A DNA stretch of 64,000 nt, taken from the NCBI GenBank assembly GCA_951799405.1, contig CATOGX010000040.1, positions 1-64,000 on the forward strand, written 5' to 3'. Position numbers and translations under genes: made by a program. Position 1 is the first letter of the stretch. Each line of letters begins with the position of its first letter. Below are positions 40,168-50,696 of the stretch, piece after piece. Source of the stretch: Agapetus fuscipes. Its lineage: Eukaryota > Arthropoda > Insecta > Trichoptera > Glossosomatidae. The notes under the pieces are model-generated. The model saw nothing but the letters and a program-made list of their open reading frames with translations. It was not told where the DNA came from and did no database searches.

Positions 40168-40815
40168 TTTTTTTTTTTTTTTTTTTTTTATTTAATATAA
40201 GACATTTTAAGTACATACATTACATTTTTCAAACTTATTTCTATTACATAATATTCATTTGTTTTATATGCTATACCTCACCAAAAAGAGTCAAAGCTCT
40301 TGTGTGTGGTGAGGGATTCACAATTAATTTAGTCAATAGTAATAACAAATTTATTTCAGTTATTTAATATATTTAAATTATAAACTAGAAATTTATTTAA
40401 GTTACTTCATACACTTAAGTCAAATACTTATGATGTGTATTTTCAGTGTGAAGAGATCTGATATGTGGAGAAATCAAATTAAAATAAGAAAAAACTGTAT
40501 AATAAACAAAAGCAAATATATAAACATAGATAATATAGGGAAGTAGGTACCAAAGTATAATAAAATAAAAACATACATACATATGATTTATAGAGGTCTA
40601 CTAATGACAAAAAAACAATACAAGGCACATGCAATAATATCAATTGGTATACAAATCTAATATTTTTCGAAATGTTTTTTAAGTTTATTTTTAAATACAT
40701 GATAATCTTTTATATTTTTTAGTTCAGTCGGTAATTTATTAAAGTTTGTTACACCAACATAAATGAAGCTATTTTGATGTTTTGTGTCAAATTTTGACAT
40801 TTTGAGGTTATGTTT
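40168..40815 (-). pseudogene. LINE 3' end with poly(A), interrupted by Gypsy-2
   Basis: A T run (40168-40189, a poly(A) on the minus strand) marks the 3' end. Minus-strand frame 40657-40815 gives KHNLKMSKFDTKHQNSF, IYVGVTNFNKLPTELKN and VFKNKLKKHF, the C-terminal end of a jockey/CR1-like reverse transcriptase. The frame resumes at 50963-51030 (ETNHSTRY). Most of 40190-40650 is its 3' UTR. Confidence 0.7.
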
Positions 40816-41077
40816 TGTGAGGGTTTTTCCTCTCTGTCCTGCTGATTGACACAATTAATAATATAACAGCCACTTTAATATGTTTACTTTTATTCCTTTC
40901 ACAATGTATACACAATAAACCACAGCACAATAATATTAATTATTCTTAATTACACAGGCTTGTGGCTATCCCGCCTGGCAAGCTTCTCCTCTCTTTCTAC
41001 CTTCTTTTGTTTTCCTTTTCATTCAAATTCAAATCTCATGTTCCATTTTACCTAACAAACAAATCCATCTCGTTACA
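40816..41077 (-). repeat. Gypsy-2 copy 2, 3' LTR
   Basis: It matches the other three LTRs of the family with a few substitutions. Plus-strand ends are TGTGAGGG and CTCGTTACA. Confidence 0.9.
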
Positions 41078-41732
41078 ATACACCTCCTTCCTCTCATAAA
41101 AAAAAAACATTCCCAATTTTTTTTTTTCTTTTACAATGAGTAAATAATGTATCATAATGCTCAGCCGGCGCCACATATTTTGTTTTATTTTAAGGATAAA
41201 TTTCAAAAATATGAAAATAAAAAAAAAAAAAAAAAACCTGTTTCTGATACATTATTCAGTCATTAATACATTTTTTAACAATACCAATTATTTTCATACT
41301 AAAATTAATATATATTTTTTTTTTTAACACAAATTTCATATTCAATATTATAAACAAATATTTGTTTTTTTTTAAATACTTAATTCAACAATTCAAAATA
41401 ATCAATAACAATACATAATAAACATTCACCAGTTTACTAATCAATTCATTAAAATAACTTTTTTTTTTTTTAAACATGTATCACATCTTTCCCAATATTT
41501 AAATTTATTTCAAATTTATTTTTCATTAATAAATTTATCAGTCCATCAATTTTTTTTTTTAAAAAAAACTTTACCTTCATATGTAATACTTTGTTTAATT
41601 TATGTTTCATACCTTCATTCATGCAATATTTCATAATTCATTCTTTCACTGATCACTTTTATATCAACTTTCACCGTATCATTCATCACCTCAAATTTTT
41701 CATACACATGAAAATATGTTTTTTTTTTTTTT
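41078..41732 (-). other. Gypsy-2 copy 2, 3' untranslated region
   Basis: AT-rich and non-coding, the reverse of 37940-38588. It includes the polypurine tract CACCTCCTTCCTCTC (complement) next to the LTR. Confidence 0.75.
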
Positions 41733-44099
41733 TTAATCTAATTTGATTATGTCCTTGATGTGATATTTATTTATAACATTTGTGTCTATATCTTTTAATA
41801 CATAGACTATCTTGCTAACTTTCTTTTCTATTCTGGCTTTGACAAATTTTGGAGCCAACTTTGTACAGAAGTATTTCCCTGCATTTGATTGTATGAAATT
41901 TTTACGCCATACAATATCCCCTTGATCATAGACACGATTTGATCTACCTTTATTATAATAATTTGCATTTTTATTATATGCATCCCATAAATTTTCTGTT
42001 ACAATTTTGTATAATGTGTTTAATTCCTTCATTTTATCTTTATGCATATCTCTATATTTATCTAAATCTTCCTTTGATTCTATTTCATCATTTACTATTT
42101 CACCATGAATTTCACCATTTAGTACAATCTCCCTACCTCTTGCTAATACATTAGGTGTGTATCCTGTTGCTAAATTGACTGTATTATTTATTATGCTTTG
42201 TACTGAATCTAAAAAAGTATCCCATTTTCTTTGTTCATTTTCAACAAAAATAGCTAATGTGTATCCTATTGTTCTATTATATGTCTCTACATTATTGCAC
42301 ATGGGAGTATATAAAGTTGTATAAAATATTTTCTGTACTCCATATGAGTACATAAAATCTTTAAATGCATTAGACTTTAAATTCTTTCCATTATCTGTTA
42401 TTATCGTTTGCGGTACTCCTTCTGTTAAAAATATTTTATTTTCTATTAATTTTACTATTTCTTCTGTAGTAGCTCTTCTTAAAGGAAATAACCAACAATA
42501 TTTGGTAAAAACATCTATTATTGATAATATATGTATATAGCCCGTACTTGATTTTGGTAATGGTCCTATCAAATCAATACTCAGCATTTTTAACGGTCTA
42601 TCCACTCTTTTTCTATTTTCCATTTTTCCTGCTGGAGGTAAATTATTCGGCTTATACATTTTACATTTTTGACATTTATTTATAAGACTTTTTATATCTG
42701 CATACATATTTTTCCAATAGTAACATCTTGATATGTATTTATAAGTTTTAAAAATACCTGCATGTCCATAATCATGATGATTCTTTATTATAGTTAATCT
42801 ATTGTCTATAATAGGTATCTCTTTCCAATTATATTCCTCTGTGAAAGGATTATCATCATTTATTAGTTTAAATAATTTATTATCTACCATTTTGAATTTT
42901 TTGTATTTGTATGGTGTTTTTGTACATCCTTCTGCGATATTATTATACCAAGGATCTGCAATATTTGAATTTATTACTTCCATTTCTTTAGTACCAGGAA
43001 TCCTAGATAATACATCTGGCACTGTATGTTCTTTCCCTTTTCTATGCTCAATCTCAAATTCATACTGTGAAAGTCTCATGGCCCATCTTGCTAATCTACC
43101 TGTTGGATTTGATATTTTATTCAAGAATTTTAATGCCATATGATCAGTTATTACCTTGAATTTCATCCCATCTAGATAAGATCGAAAATGTTCAATTGAC
43201 TCTACAATGGCAAGAAGCTCACGTTCTGATGTCGAATAGTTTTGTTCTCTAACTGTCAAACTTCTTGAAAAATATGCTATTGGCTTTTCGGACCCATTGA
43301 TATTTTGGTTTAATACTGAAGCTACTTGATTTTTACTGGCATCAGTGTGTAAAAAAAAATCTTTTGTGAAATCCGGACATATTAATACAGGGGCTGTGCT
43401 TAAGGCTAATTTTAAATTATTAAATGCATCCTCAGATTCTTTTGACCAATTAAAATTGTTCTGACCTTTTTTACCTCTCAATAATTTATTTAGTGGATAT
43501 GATATCTCACTGCAGTTTCGTATAACTTTTCTATAAAATCCTACCAAACCTAAAAACATTCGTAGTTGTTTTACATTTTTCGGTGAAGGATATTCCTCTA
43601 TAATCTTGACTTTATTTGAATCTGGCCTTAATCCATTTTCATCAATAATGTATCCCAAATATTTTAAACTATCTTTGCAAAATTCACATTTTGAAAATTT
43701 TACCGTTAACCCTGCTTCTTGTAATATATTTTTAACTTGTTTTAATAAATTTAAATGTGAATTGAAATCTTCGTTAATAATAATTAAGTCATCGATATAA
43801 CAAAATATGTTAGTATCAAATTTAGGTCCAAATAATTTGTCTAATAAACGCTGTGTTTCAGAACTTGAATTTTTTAAACCGAACGGCATTTTTGTGAATT
43901 GAAACAACCCTCTATTTGGTACGACGAAGGCAGTTTTTTCTTTGGACGATTCTTCTAGTGGAATTTGCCAAAACGCCTTGCTTAAATCTATTGAAGAGAT
44001 ATATTTGGCATTTCGTAAATTTGCTAAAACTTGATTTAAATTTGGAATGGGATAGATAATGGGATTCCTTGACTTATAGGTTGGTATGAGGCTGACCAC
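41733..44099 (-). CDS. pol: Gypsy-2 Pol: RT (most), RNase H, integrase
   Basis: The genuine pol part starts at NYPIPNLNQVLANL (about 44065); the first 18 codons (MVSLIPTYKSRN) are read-through of an inserted LINE-A tail. Visible features are RT (SSIDLSKAFWQIPL, MPFGLKNSS, FCYIDDLIII), RNase H (HTDASKNQVASVLNQ, YSTSERELLAIVESIEHFRS) and integrase zinc site (HHDYGHAG...CQKCKMYK). The integrase core has Asp in LSIDLIGPLP, Asp in TDNGKNLKSN and Glu in NNVETYNRTIG. The C-terminus is YHIKDIIKLD. Reading is uninterrupted downstream of the insert. The protein acts in reverse transcription and integration of the element. Confidence 0.9.
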   Translation of the reverse strand: MVSLIPTYKSRNPIIYPIPNLNQVLANLRNAKYISSIDLSKAFWQIPLEESSKEKTAFVVPNRGLFQFTKMPFGLKNSSSETQRLLDKLFGPKFDTNIFCYIDDLIIINEDFNSHLNLLKQVKNILQEAGLTVKFSKCEFCKDSLKYLGYIIDENGLRPDSNKVKIIEEYPSPKNVKQLRMFLGLVGFYRKVIRNCSEISYPLNKLLRGKKGQNNFNWSKESEDAFNNLKLALSTAPVLICPDFTKDFFLHTDASKNQVASVLNQNINGSEKPIAYFSRSLTVREQNYSTSERELLAIVESIEHFRSYLDGMKFKVITDHMALKFLNKISNPTGRLARWAMRLSQYEFEIEHRKGKEHTVPDVLSRIPGTKEMEVINSNIADPWYNNIAEGCTKTPYKYKKFKMVDNKLFKLINDDNPFTEEYNWKEIPIIDNRLTIIKNHHDYGHAGIFKTYKYISRCYYWKNMYADIKSLINKCQKCKMYKPNNLPPAGKMENRKRVDRPLKMLSIDLIGPLPKSSTGYIHILSIIDVFTKYCWLFPLRRATTEEIVKLIENKIFLTEGVPQTIITDNGKNLKSNAFKDFMYSYGVQKIFYTTLYTPMCNNVETYNRTIGYTLAIFVENEQRKWDTFLDSVQSIINNTVNLATGYTPNVLARGREIVLNGEIHGEIVNDEIESKEDLDKYRDMHKDKMKELNTLYKIVTENLWDAYNKNANYYNKGRSNRVYDQGDIVWRKNFIQSNAGKYFCTKLAPKFVKARIEKKVSKIVYVLKDIDTNVINKYHIKDIIKLD

Positions 44100-44318
44100 C
44101 CATACTGTAAAAAATGGTTCACTTTGCCAATGTCACCCCTGTTTCAGGGAATGTCGGCAAGAGTTGCAGGGCTTATGTTCATTTGAGGTTTGGATTTTAT
44201 TTGTAAGTACACAATCAGCATTTGTAAGCGCGAACTACACGTGTTTGTTTGTGGGCATACATCTGAGAGCTTTGAATGAATATATCCTTGCAACTTAGAT
44301 TATAGATAGATATTATAG
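44069..44318 (+). mobile_element. LINE-A tail inserted in Gypsy-2 pol
   Basis: It runs from TCCTTGACTTATAGGTTGG to GATTATAGATAGATATTATA. The pol frame is RRLNEVTKRDNY on one side and YPIPNLNQVL on the other. GATAG flanks both sides, a short target duplication. It is a 5'-truncated LINE-A insertion with tail only. Confidence 0.85.
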
Positions 44319-45110
44319 ATAGTTATCTCGTTTTGTTACTTCATTGAGTCTTCTAGAGTCCAAACAAAATCTAGGCGTTCCATCCTTTTTAATTACAATC
44401 ACAACAGGACTGGACCACGAAGATTTGGATTGTTCAACTATACCTTCTTTTAACATTTTATCTAACTCTGTGTTAACCTGTCTCTGTCTTGCTGGACTGA
44501 GTGGATAATACTTTTGTTTTATTGGAGGACCTTCTGTCTGAATTCTGTGTTCAATGAGGTTTGTGCATCCTAAGCCTATTTTTTCATAAGAGATGTCCTT
44601 GAAATCATTTTCTATTGTTTTTAATTGCTGTAATTGGTTATCTGTTAATTTAGTTCTATTTGTAATTTTACCTAATTCACTAATATTTTTGCTATTTGAA
44701 TATGTAATTTTACTTATTAAACTCGGTTCTAATTCAAATTTTATCCAAAAATCTATTCCAAAAATTATGTCTTGTTGTAAACCTTGTAAAACATAAAAAT
44801 CTACATGTTTTATTTGACTGTCACATTTTACCTCTAAATTTATTTTACCAAGTATTTTTATATTTTTACCATTTGCCAACGAGATATTATCATGGGTTTT
44901 TATAATTTTGTAATTTCTTTGTAAAAAATAATCAAATGTTTTTTCATTGATTGCAGAAATAGATGCACCTGAATCTAGTAAACCTGTAAAGTTTTTGTTC
45001 TCAATATTTACTGTTAAAAATGGTCTTTTATCAAATTGTTTAGCAAAAATGAGTGGTGCAATTTGATAATTTTTATTAAAAATTTGAATGAAATTAAGCC
45101 AGCTCTTCAT
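44319..45110 (-). pseudogene. pol: Gypsy-2 Pol N-terminal part: protease and start of RT
   Basis: The frame contains the aspartic protease (FTGLLDSGASISAINEKTF, DIIFGIDFWIKF) and the start of the RT (EHRIQTEGPPIKQKYYPLSP, KEGIVEQSKSSWSSPVVIV, RFCLDSRRLNEVTKRDNY). It is cut by the LINE-A tail. Joined across the insert it is continuous with 41733-44068, so it is one pol gene in two pieces. It lies in the -1 frame relative to the gag knuckle frame. Confidence 0.88.
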
Positions 45111-45145
45111 TTCTGATTTTTGTGTTTGTACTGAAGGCCGACTAT

Positions 45146-45555
45146 CTACAAGTTTTTTGAATTACTATTGTATGTCGTATTTGTTCTGTTTTGTATATTT
45201 ATATTTCTGTTCATTTTTGTTTTGTCTGTATAATCACTTTTTTTATTTTTAACAAAACAATCTTTTTGTACATGTCCTGTACGCTTACATGAGTAACAGA
45301 TTACTGTGTGTTTTTTAAAATTTCCATTTTTTATAAAACAATTTCTTTCCACATGTCCTCTTTTATTACAAAAGTAGCATACTATATTATTTGTGAAAAT
45401 TCTACATTTATTCTGTATGTAATCTAATTTTCTATTTTTAGTCCAACAATGTATTTCATCATGTCCTAATTTATTACAAAAATTGCATTTTTGCAATACA
45501 TTTTTCTCTTCTGTGTCATTCATTACATTTAAATTCTTACATTCATTAAATTTTA
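45146..45555 (-). pseudogene. gag: Gypsy-2 Gag C-terminal part, zinc knuckles
   Basis: Three CCHC knuckles are visible: CNFCNKLGHDEIHC, CYFCNKRGHVERNC and CYSCKRTGHVQKDC. A basic Asn-rich tail follows. The listed ATG (45523) is internal; the frame is open back to the insertion at 45556, where it was once joined to 49679. Confidence 0.85.
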
Positions 45556-45844
45556 TAAATGACTAGCAGTACCCGGCGTGTTTCACTACGCCATTTGGGC
45601 ATGTGGTATCATTTTTTTTCTACAGATAAAAGAGGAAACAACAGGATCAAAAAAAAAAGTATGCTAATCGGAATCAAGCTTCACACAATTTATCTCTAGG
45701 TTAATCTTCACGTTTTCTAAAAAAAAAGGTCTAGGTATAACTGTTAAGCAGCAGAGCCAAGCATAGGGAAAATCGATTGCGGTGCTCCATTTATATTTAA
45801 GATAAAAAAATCGGCTATGTAACGTCACTCATCTAATCTATTCT
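45556..45844 (-). repeat. Left end of the composite insertion
   Basis: ACCCGGCGTGTTTCACTACG followed by AT-rich text and TCGATTGCGGTGCTCC. No coding signal. Confidence 0.5.
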
Positions 45845-46085
45845 AAGTTGCATGGATATAATTGTTACATTTAGAATTCACATTAAGTGCATGCCCACAA
45901 GCAGACACGTATAAGTTCACACTTGCACATTCTGCGTGTGAACCTACAACATAAAAACCCAAATCTCAAATGAACATACACCCTGCAACTCTTTGCTGAC
46001 CTTCCCTGAAACAGGGGTGACATTGGCAGAGTGAACCATTTTCTATTTATAGTTGGTCAGATGCATATTGACCTATACAAGAAAA
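45845..46085 (-). repeat. LINE-A tail (diverged)
   Basis: From TCTAAGTTGCATGGATATAA through ACGTATAAGTTCACACTTGC to CTTCCCTGAAACAGGGGTG and the tail start. Confidence 0.75.
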
Positions 46086-46503
46086 GAATATAAACAATAA
46101 ATTAAATTTTATAATCATATAATTAAAGAACTAATCTATAAAATTCACTATACTCTTTGAGCAAAGTGAAGAAATAAATGTATTCCAAACAATCAGGAAT
46201 ATTTTTCAATGTAACCGCACTGTGAAACGTATGCAGTTGGGGAAAATGCTTCATACAATATGATGCACTTAAGTGTTTTTTCAACTATCTCCATAAAAGT
46301 GTTTAATTTATGTTGAATTTTTGACTCCCTGTCCTGTCTTTATCCCGGCCAAGTGAATTCACATTTTTTCCCCACATTTAAAATGTGCTCTATCCATTAT
46401 TTCAATAAGTGAAAGTTTTAGGTAGTGCACACGGAACATTTTCTATTGACAACAAAATTGTAAGTCGCACGGCCGGGTTAGGTAAAAGGCAAACATTTTG
46501 TTT
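46086..46503. other. Unassigned
   Basis: AT-rich, no gene. The first 60 bases may be LINE-A 3' UTR; the remainder matches nothing else I can see in the window. Confidence 0.4.
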
Positions 46504-46825
46504 ATCTTGGTAGAGTGCTTGCATTCCATGCCGAAAGCTCGGGTTCGAATCCCACCGAGGGTGTCAGAAATGATTTCCCGTTTCGGTGTTTATTTCAAAC
46601 CCCAAAGTAAAATACCGGCAAGGTTTACTCAGCCTTCACAAGAAATGAGTACCAGCACTCTCGGGAGCTGGGAAACCTCCACTTCAACTGAAGTGGTTGG
46701 CGTAAGGCCGGCCCCCTTACCTGTAAAAATAAATAGGTTCAACTCGCCACATGCGACCCCTTCGGGGATAACGCGGCAAGAAGTTACACTATATGTGTAG
46801 CTTAGTTGCGTTTGCGTTTTTGCGT
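46504..46825 (+). repeat. SINE family 2 copy
   Basis: It has GGTAGAGTGCTTGCATTCCA, B-box GGGTTCGAATCCC, the CTCGGGAGCTGGGAAACC body and the end ATATGTGTAGCTTAGTTGCG. The first 20 bases of the head are missing. Confidence 0.85.
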
Positions 46826-47143
46826 TTGGACCATTGTCACATAGAAGAAAGACGTTTAACCGCCGAGAAAAAAACGATCTTTAAATTTGTGGTGAGTATA
46901 TAATTTTACAGAAATGCGGTTTTTGAAAAAACAACTATATTATGTATATTTTAATTAAAATTATGTTTCAATAAAAGGTTTTAATAATAATAATATATTT
47001 CAATATGGTCTTCTAGTTGTGTCCTACGAACTTTCGTTTATCGTATTTTTTATAAGTGCGGGATATAAAAGCTTTCTTACATTTCTAAAATTCAACTTGG
47101 AATACTTGAATAACATTTTTTAATTTGGAACTTTTGTCTAGGC
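46826..47143. other. Unassigned AT-rich spacer
   Basis: No supported gene or recognisable repeat. Confidence 0.4.
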
Positions 47144-47689
47144 CAGGGGTCGGCAACCTTTTGAGTCGGAAGAGCCAAAAATTACAATTTACAAATTTCA
47201 AAGCTTTTCCTTGACTTATAGGTTGGTATGAGGCTGACCACCCATACTGTAAAAAATGGTTCACTTTGCCAATGTCGCCCCTGTTTCAGGGAAGGTCGGC
47301 AAGAGTTGCAGGGCTTATGTTCATTTAAGATTGGGTTTTTATATTGTAGTTCCACATGCGGTATGTGTGAGCGCGAAATTATGCGTGTCTGCTTATGGGA
47401 ATGCATTTGATGTGAATCTCAAATGATACATATCTTATTTTGGATTTGGATTTGTAAAGAGCCACAAATGTTTTTTTGCCAACTATAAATAGCGTCGATG
47501 GGGCGGGGGGAGGGTGAAAAGCGAGTTCAAGTAGCGGAGAGATCGTTAATCGATTCAGAACGATTTAGTTTTTTTCGATCAGAAGTATAATTCTGTGTTT
47601 TTTTTATATTTGCGTATGAAGATAAAGAGCCGTAACTTCACACCCAAAGAGCCGCATGTGGCTGGTGAGCCGCAGGTTGCTTACCCCTA
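47144..47689. mobile_element. hAT-like MITE with LINE-A tail inside
   Basis: The left end CAGGGGTCGGCAACCTTTTG and right end GCAGGTTGCTTACCCCT are imperfect inverted repeats of the hAT type. 'GAGCC' motifs lie beside both (GAAGAGCCAAAA; AAAGAGCCGCATGTGGCTGG). A LINE-A tail occupies 47213-47455. I cannot see a clear 8-bp target duplication. Confidence 0.65.
47213..47455 (+). repeat. LINE-A tail inside the hAT-like MITE
   Basis: TTGACTTATAGGTTGGTATG through GTGAATCTCAAATGATACAT. It is 5'-truncated to the tail. Confidence 0.8.
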
Positions 47690-47724
47690 ACCAAACCGAT
47701 ATCGATTCACCATATTTGTAAAAA

Positions 47725-48110
47725 GTCCGGTCTATAGCTTAGTTGGTAGAGTAACTGCATTCCATGCCGAGATCTCGAGTTAGAATCCCACTGAAGTTGT
47801 CAGAAATTATTTCTCGTTTCAGTGTTTATTTCTAACCCAAAATAAAATACCGGCAAGGCTTACTCAGCCTTCATAAGAAATGAGTGTCAAGCCACTCAGG
47901 AGCTGAATAACATCCATTTCAAGTTGGCGTAAAGTAAAAGTTACTGGGTTGTTCATTTTAGATTTGGATTTTAAATTATGAGTAGGTACACATGCAGCAT
48001 TTGTAAGCGTGAACTTACATGTGTCTACTTGTGAGCATGCATTTTATATGAATCTTTAATGTAAATGTATATTTGCAACTAAGATTATGTATTGTAGTTG
48101 AATATAATGG
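47725..48110 (+). repeat. SINE family 2 with LINE-A-like 3' end, unit A
   Basis: The head is GGTCTATAGCTTAGTTGGTA, then the body (ACCGGCAAGGCTTACTCAGC, CAAGTTGGCGTAAAG). It passes directly into a LINE-A-type tail (GATTTGGATTTTAAATTATG, CATTTGTAAGCGTGAACTTA, GTGAGCATGCATTTTATATG). The same junction occurs in unit B. Confidence 0.75.
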
Positions 48111-48370
48111 TCTTCTTCTATTGGGTGGTTTCAAAATTTACCAACCTCGTTGCTGAAATATTGAGAATTGAGAACCATTGTTTATTTGATCACCATCAAA
48201 CTTCACAGGATTCATTCTAAAAATATGTTACATGTTTCCTGAAAATTTCGTCAAAATCGGATGAGCGGTTTATGAGTATAGGGAACATACATACATACAT
48301 ACATACATACATACATACATACATACATACATACATACACACATCCTTCTTTATAGATATAGATAGATAG
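48111..48370 (+). repeat. End segment of tandem unit A with CATA microsatellite
   Basis: TCTTCTTCTATTGGGTGG to GATGAGCGGTTTATGAG, then a run of ACAT repeats (48288-48340) and CTTCTTTATAGATATAG. It matches 49425-49688. Confidence 0.75.
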
Positions 48371-48735
48371 ATTGCATTCCATGCCGAGATCTCGAGTTAG
48401 AATCCCACCGAAGTTGTCAGAAATTATTTCCCGTTTCAGTGTTTATTTTAAACCCAAAATAAAATACCGGCAAGTCTTACTCAGCCTTCATAAGAAATGA
48501 GTGTCAATCCACTCAGGAGCTGAATAACATCCATTTCAAGTTGGCGTAAAGTAAAAGTTACTGGGTTGTTCATTTTAGATTTGGATTTTAAATTATGAGT
48601 GGGTACACATGCAGCATTTGTAAGCGTGAACTTACATGTGTCTACTTGTGAGCATGCATTTTATATGAATCTTTAATGTAAATGTATATTTGCAACAAAG
48701 ATTATGTATTGTAGTTGAATATAATGGTCGTCACA
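48371..48735 (+). repeat. SINE family 2 with LINE-A-like 3' end, unit B
   Basis: Almost identical to 47756-48115 (few substitutions), starting ATTGCATTCCATGCCGAGAT. The tRNA-like A-box is absent because the duplication starts inside the head. Confidence 0.8.
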
Positions 48736-49405
48736 TCAAACTTTGCAGACAGAAGCTTTGCGGTGGCCGGGCCGCGTGTTCCCATTCCCCGACCTAAAAG
48801 GAATGTTTACTCAGACAAGCACACGGAAAAAATTGAATTCATCAAGTAGTTTCAGTTTTTCCATATTTACTCAAAAACTATTGACATTATAAAAAAACGG
48901 TTTCGATACTACACTAGACAATGTATAGTTCTATAAATAGAATGAAAAAAAATATTTCCAAAACATAGCACACACGAGAAAGTAGCTACAGAAGTGAAAA
49001 AAACGTATTTTTTTAAATATTTTTTTGTGGTCGCAATTTTTAAGTTATATATTTTGTTTAAACTTTATAATTAAGATAAAAAATTAATAAACATGCTTGA
49101 TTTTTTTCATTACTGTCACTTTTTTGCTAATACCATAAAGTGTAAGAAACAATAACGGCAGATTTAGGGTATGATACTTCCGTGTGCATTTCTGAGTGAA
49201 CATTCCTTTTAGGTCGGGGAATGGGAACACGCGGCCGGGCCGGTGGCCTGGAACAATTTACCCATCGGCGTTCGCGCGAACCAGCCTACCACCACCTTCA
49301 GAAAGGAACTGAAGACACTACTTTTCTCGAGAAGCCATGGCGCCCTTGAGATGGTCCTGGACCATTAAATGGCGCCACAGGAAAGAAATCATCCATCATC
49401 ATCAT
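48736..49405 (+). pseudogene. CR1-like LINE 3' end split by a MITE
   Basis: 48750-48789 (GACAGAAGCTTTGCGGTGGC) and 49244-49405 give SFAVAGPVAWNNLPIG, TTTFRKELKTLLFS and a stop, then an ATCATCATC tail. The fragment is the same 3' end as 31798-31992. It interrupts unit B, since unit A lacks it. Confidence 0.8.
48787..49234. mobile_element. MITE with 40-bp inverted ends and 9-bp target duplication
   Basis: The ends GCGTGTTCCCATTCCCCGAC...AGGAATGTTTACTC and GAGTGAACATTCCTTTTAGG...GGGAACACGC are perfect inverted repeats of about 40 bp. GGCCGGGCC flanks both sides; the uninterrupted site is visible at 31965-31985 in the other CR1 copy. The interior resembles half of the 39563-40167 foldback. A 9-bp duplication fits Mutator-type elements, but there is no transposase to confirm it. 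Confidence 0.8.
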
Positions 49406-49678
49406 CATCATCATCGTCTTCTATTGGGTGGTTTCGAAATTTACCGACCTCGTTGCTGAAATATCGAGAATTGAGAACCACTGTTTATTTGATCACCATC
49501 AAACTTCACAGGATTCGTTCTAAGAATATGTTACATGTTTCCTGAAAATTTCGTCAAAATCGGATGAGCGGTTTATGAGTCTATAGGGGACATACATACA
49601 TACATACATACATACATACATACATACATACATACATACATACATACATACATCCTTCTTTATAGATATAGATTCAAA
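49406..49678 (+). repeat. End segment of tandem unit B with CATA microsatellite
   Basis: CGTCTTCTATTGGGTGGTTT to CTTTATAGATATAGATTC, with about 17 CATA units (49588-49650). It reads directly into gag at 49679. Confidence 0.75.
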
Positions 49679-50153
49679 CTTGCTACATATTGTAGATAAT
49701 TCCTCTGTATTTTTAATTTCAGATGTTGTCAGTAAAGTTGCATATTTTTCTGACAATCCATGAATTATTATGTCCATAAGTTCTTTATCATGCATTCTTT
49801 TATTTAATAAATTATTTTTTGATTTTACCTTTAAAATATAAACAGATGCATTATCATGACCTTGTACCATATTTAAAATTTCTAACTTAAGATTCCTTTG
49901 AAAGTCATATTTTTCAAATTGTTGTAAGAATTTGGTTTTAAAAATTTTCCAATCAAATTCACAGTTAATTGCTCTGTACCAAGTTAACGGAAAATCTGTT
50001 AAAAATATAGGCATACACTCTACCAAATAATCTAATTTTAATTTGTAGACTTTGGCTAATTCTTCTAACCTTATTATAAATTCATTTGGTTCACTTTCAC
50101 CATTAAAAGATATTTTTAATTTGAGAGGATCAAAATTTATGGACTCCATTGTG
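49679..50153 (-). pseudogene. gag: Gypsy-2 Gag N-terminal part (copy 2)
   Basis: From MESINFDPLKLKISFNGESE (ATG at 50151-50153) to ELSTICSKFES at 49679, nearly identical to copy 1. An in-frame upstream ATG at 50198-50200 (MTKSKKINNKKD) could also serve. The ORF then runs into the insertion (VCMYVCMY repeats from the microsatellite). Confidence 0.88.
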
Positions 50154-50200
50154 TTACTTTCTAAATCCTTTTTATTATTTATTTTTTTAGATTTCGTCAT

Positions 50201-50696
50201 TTGCTGTATATTTTCAATTTATGCAATTAAAAAAAATCAATTATGATGCAAATTATAATGCAATTAAAAATCATTTCATTGAAAAATTTTTTTTCATACA
50301 AATGAAATATAACACCATCTATATATATTTATCTAAACTGATTTGAAACAAACTGGTTCATATCCATTCTTCATTCTCCCGCGACGTTCGATTTTTGAAT
50401 TTCCATTCTTCTGAACGTAATGTAGGTAGTTTGAATTCTCTCACCTTCAATATTTTCAAACAGCGTTTCAAATCTTGTAATTTCTTGTTGTTAATTGTAT
50501 AAGTTGATGTCTTCACTAGCTTTTAAACGTGTTGATGCTTTCACAACCATAAATCTGTCCAATTTTAATCATTTCATATATTGTATTGTTTTCAATGTCA
50601 TTTGTTGAAATTGACTGTCATTTGTTTTTGTTAGTGAAAAATTTTCTTCATAGGAATTTCATGTACAGATTTTTTCTTTTACGTTGGGCGCCAAAA
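50201..50696 (-). other. Gypsy-2 copy 2 leader
   Basis: Reverse of 36642-37155. The primer-binding site complement TTGGGCGCCAAAA lies at 50684-50696. Confidence 0.75.

Larger units (their letters stand above)
45556..49678. mobile_element. 4.1-kb composite insertion in Gypsy-2 gag
   Basis: The gag sequence SKFES...FNECKN is intact in copy 1 but here separated by 4.1 kb. The insertion starts with GACTAGCAGTACCCGGCGTG and ends with a CATA microsatellite and TCCTTCTTTATAGATATAGA. Ends of this type (CTAGCnGnnCCCGGC... and ...TATAGATATAGA) are widespread in arthropod repeats; I do not assign a class. It contains LINE-A tails, three SINE family 2 copies, a hAT-like MITE, a CR1 fragment and a MITE with inverted ends. 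Confidence 0.7.
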
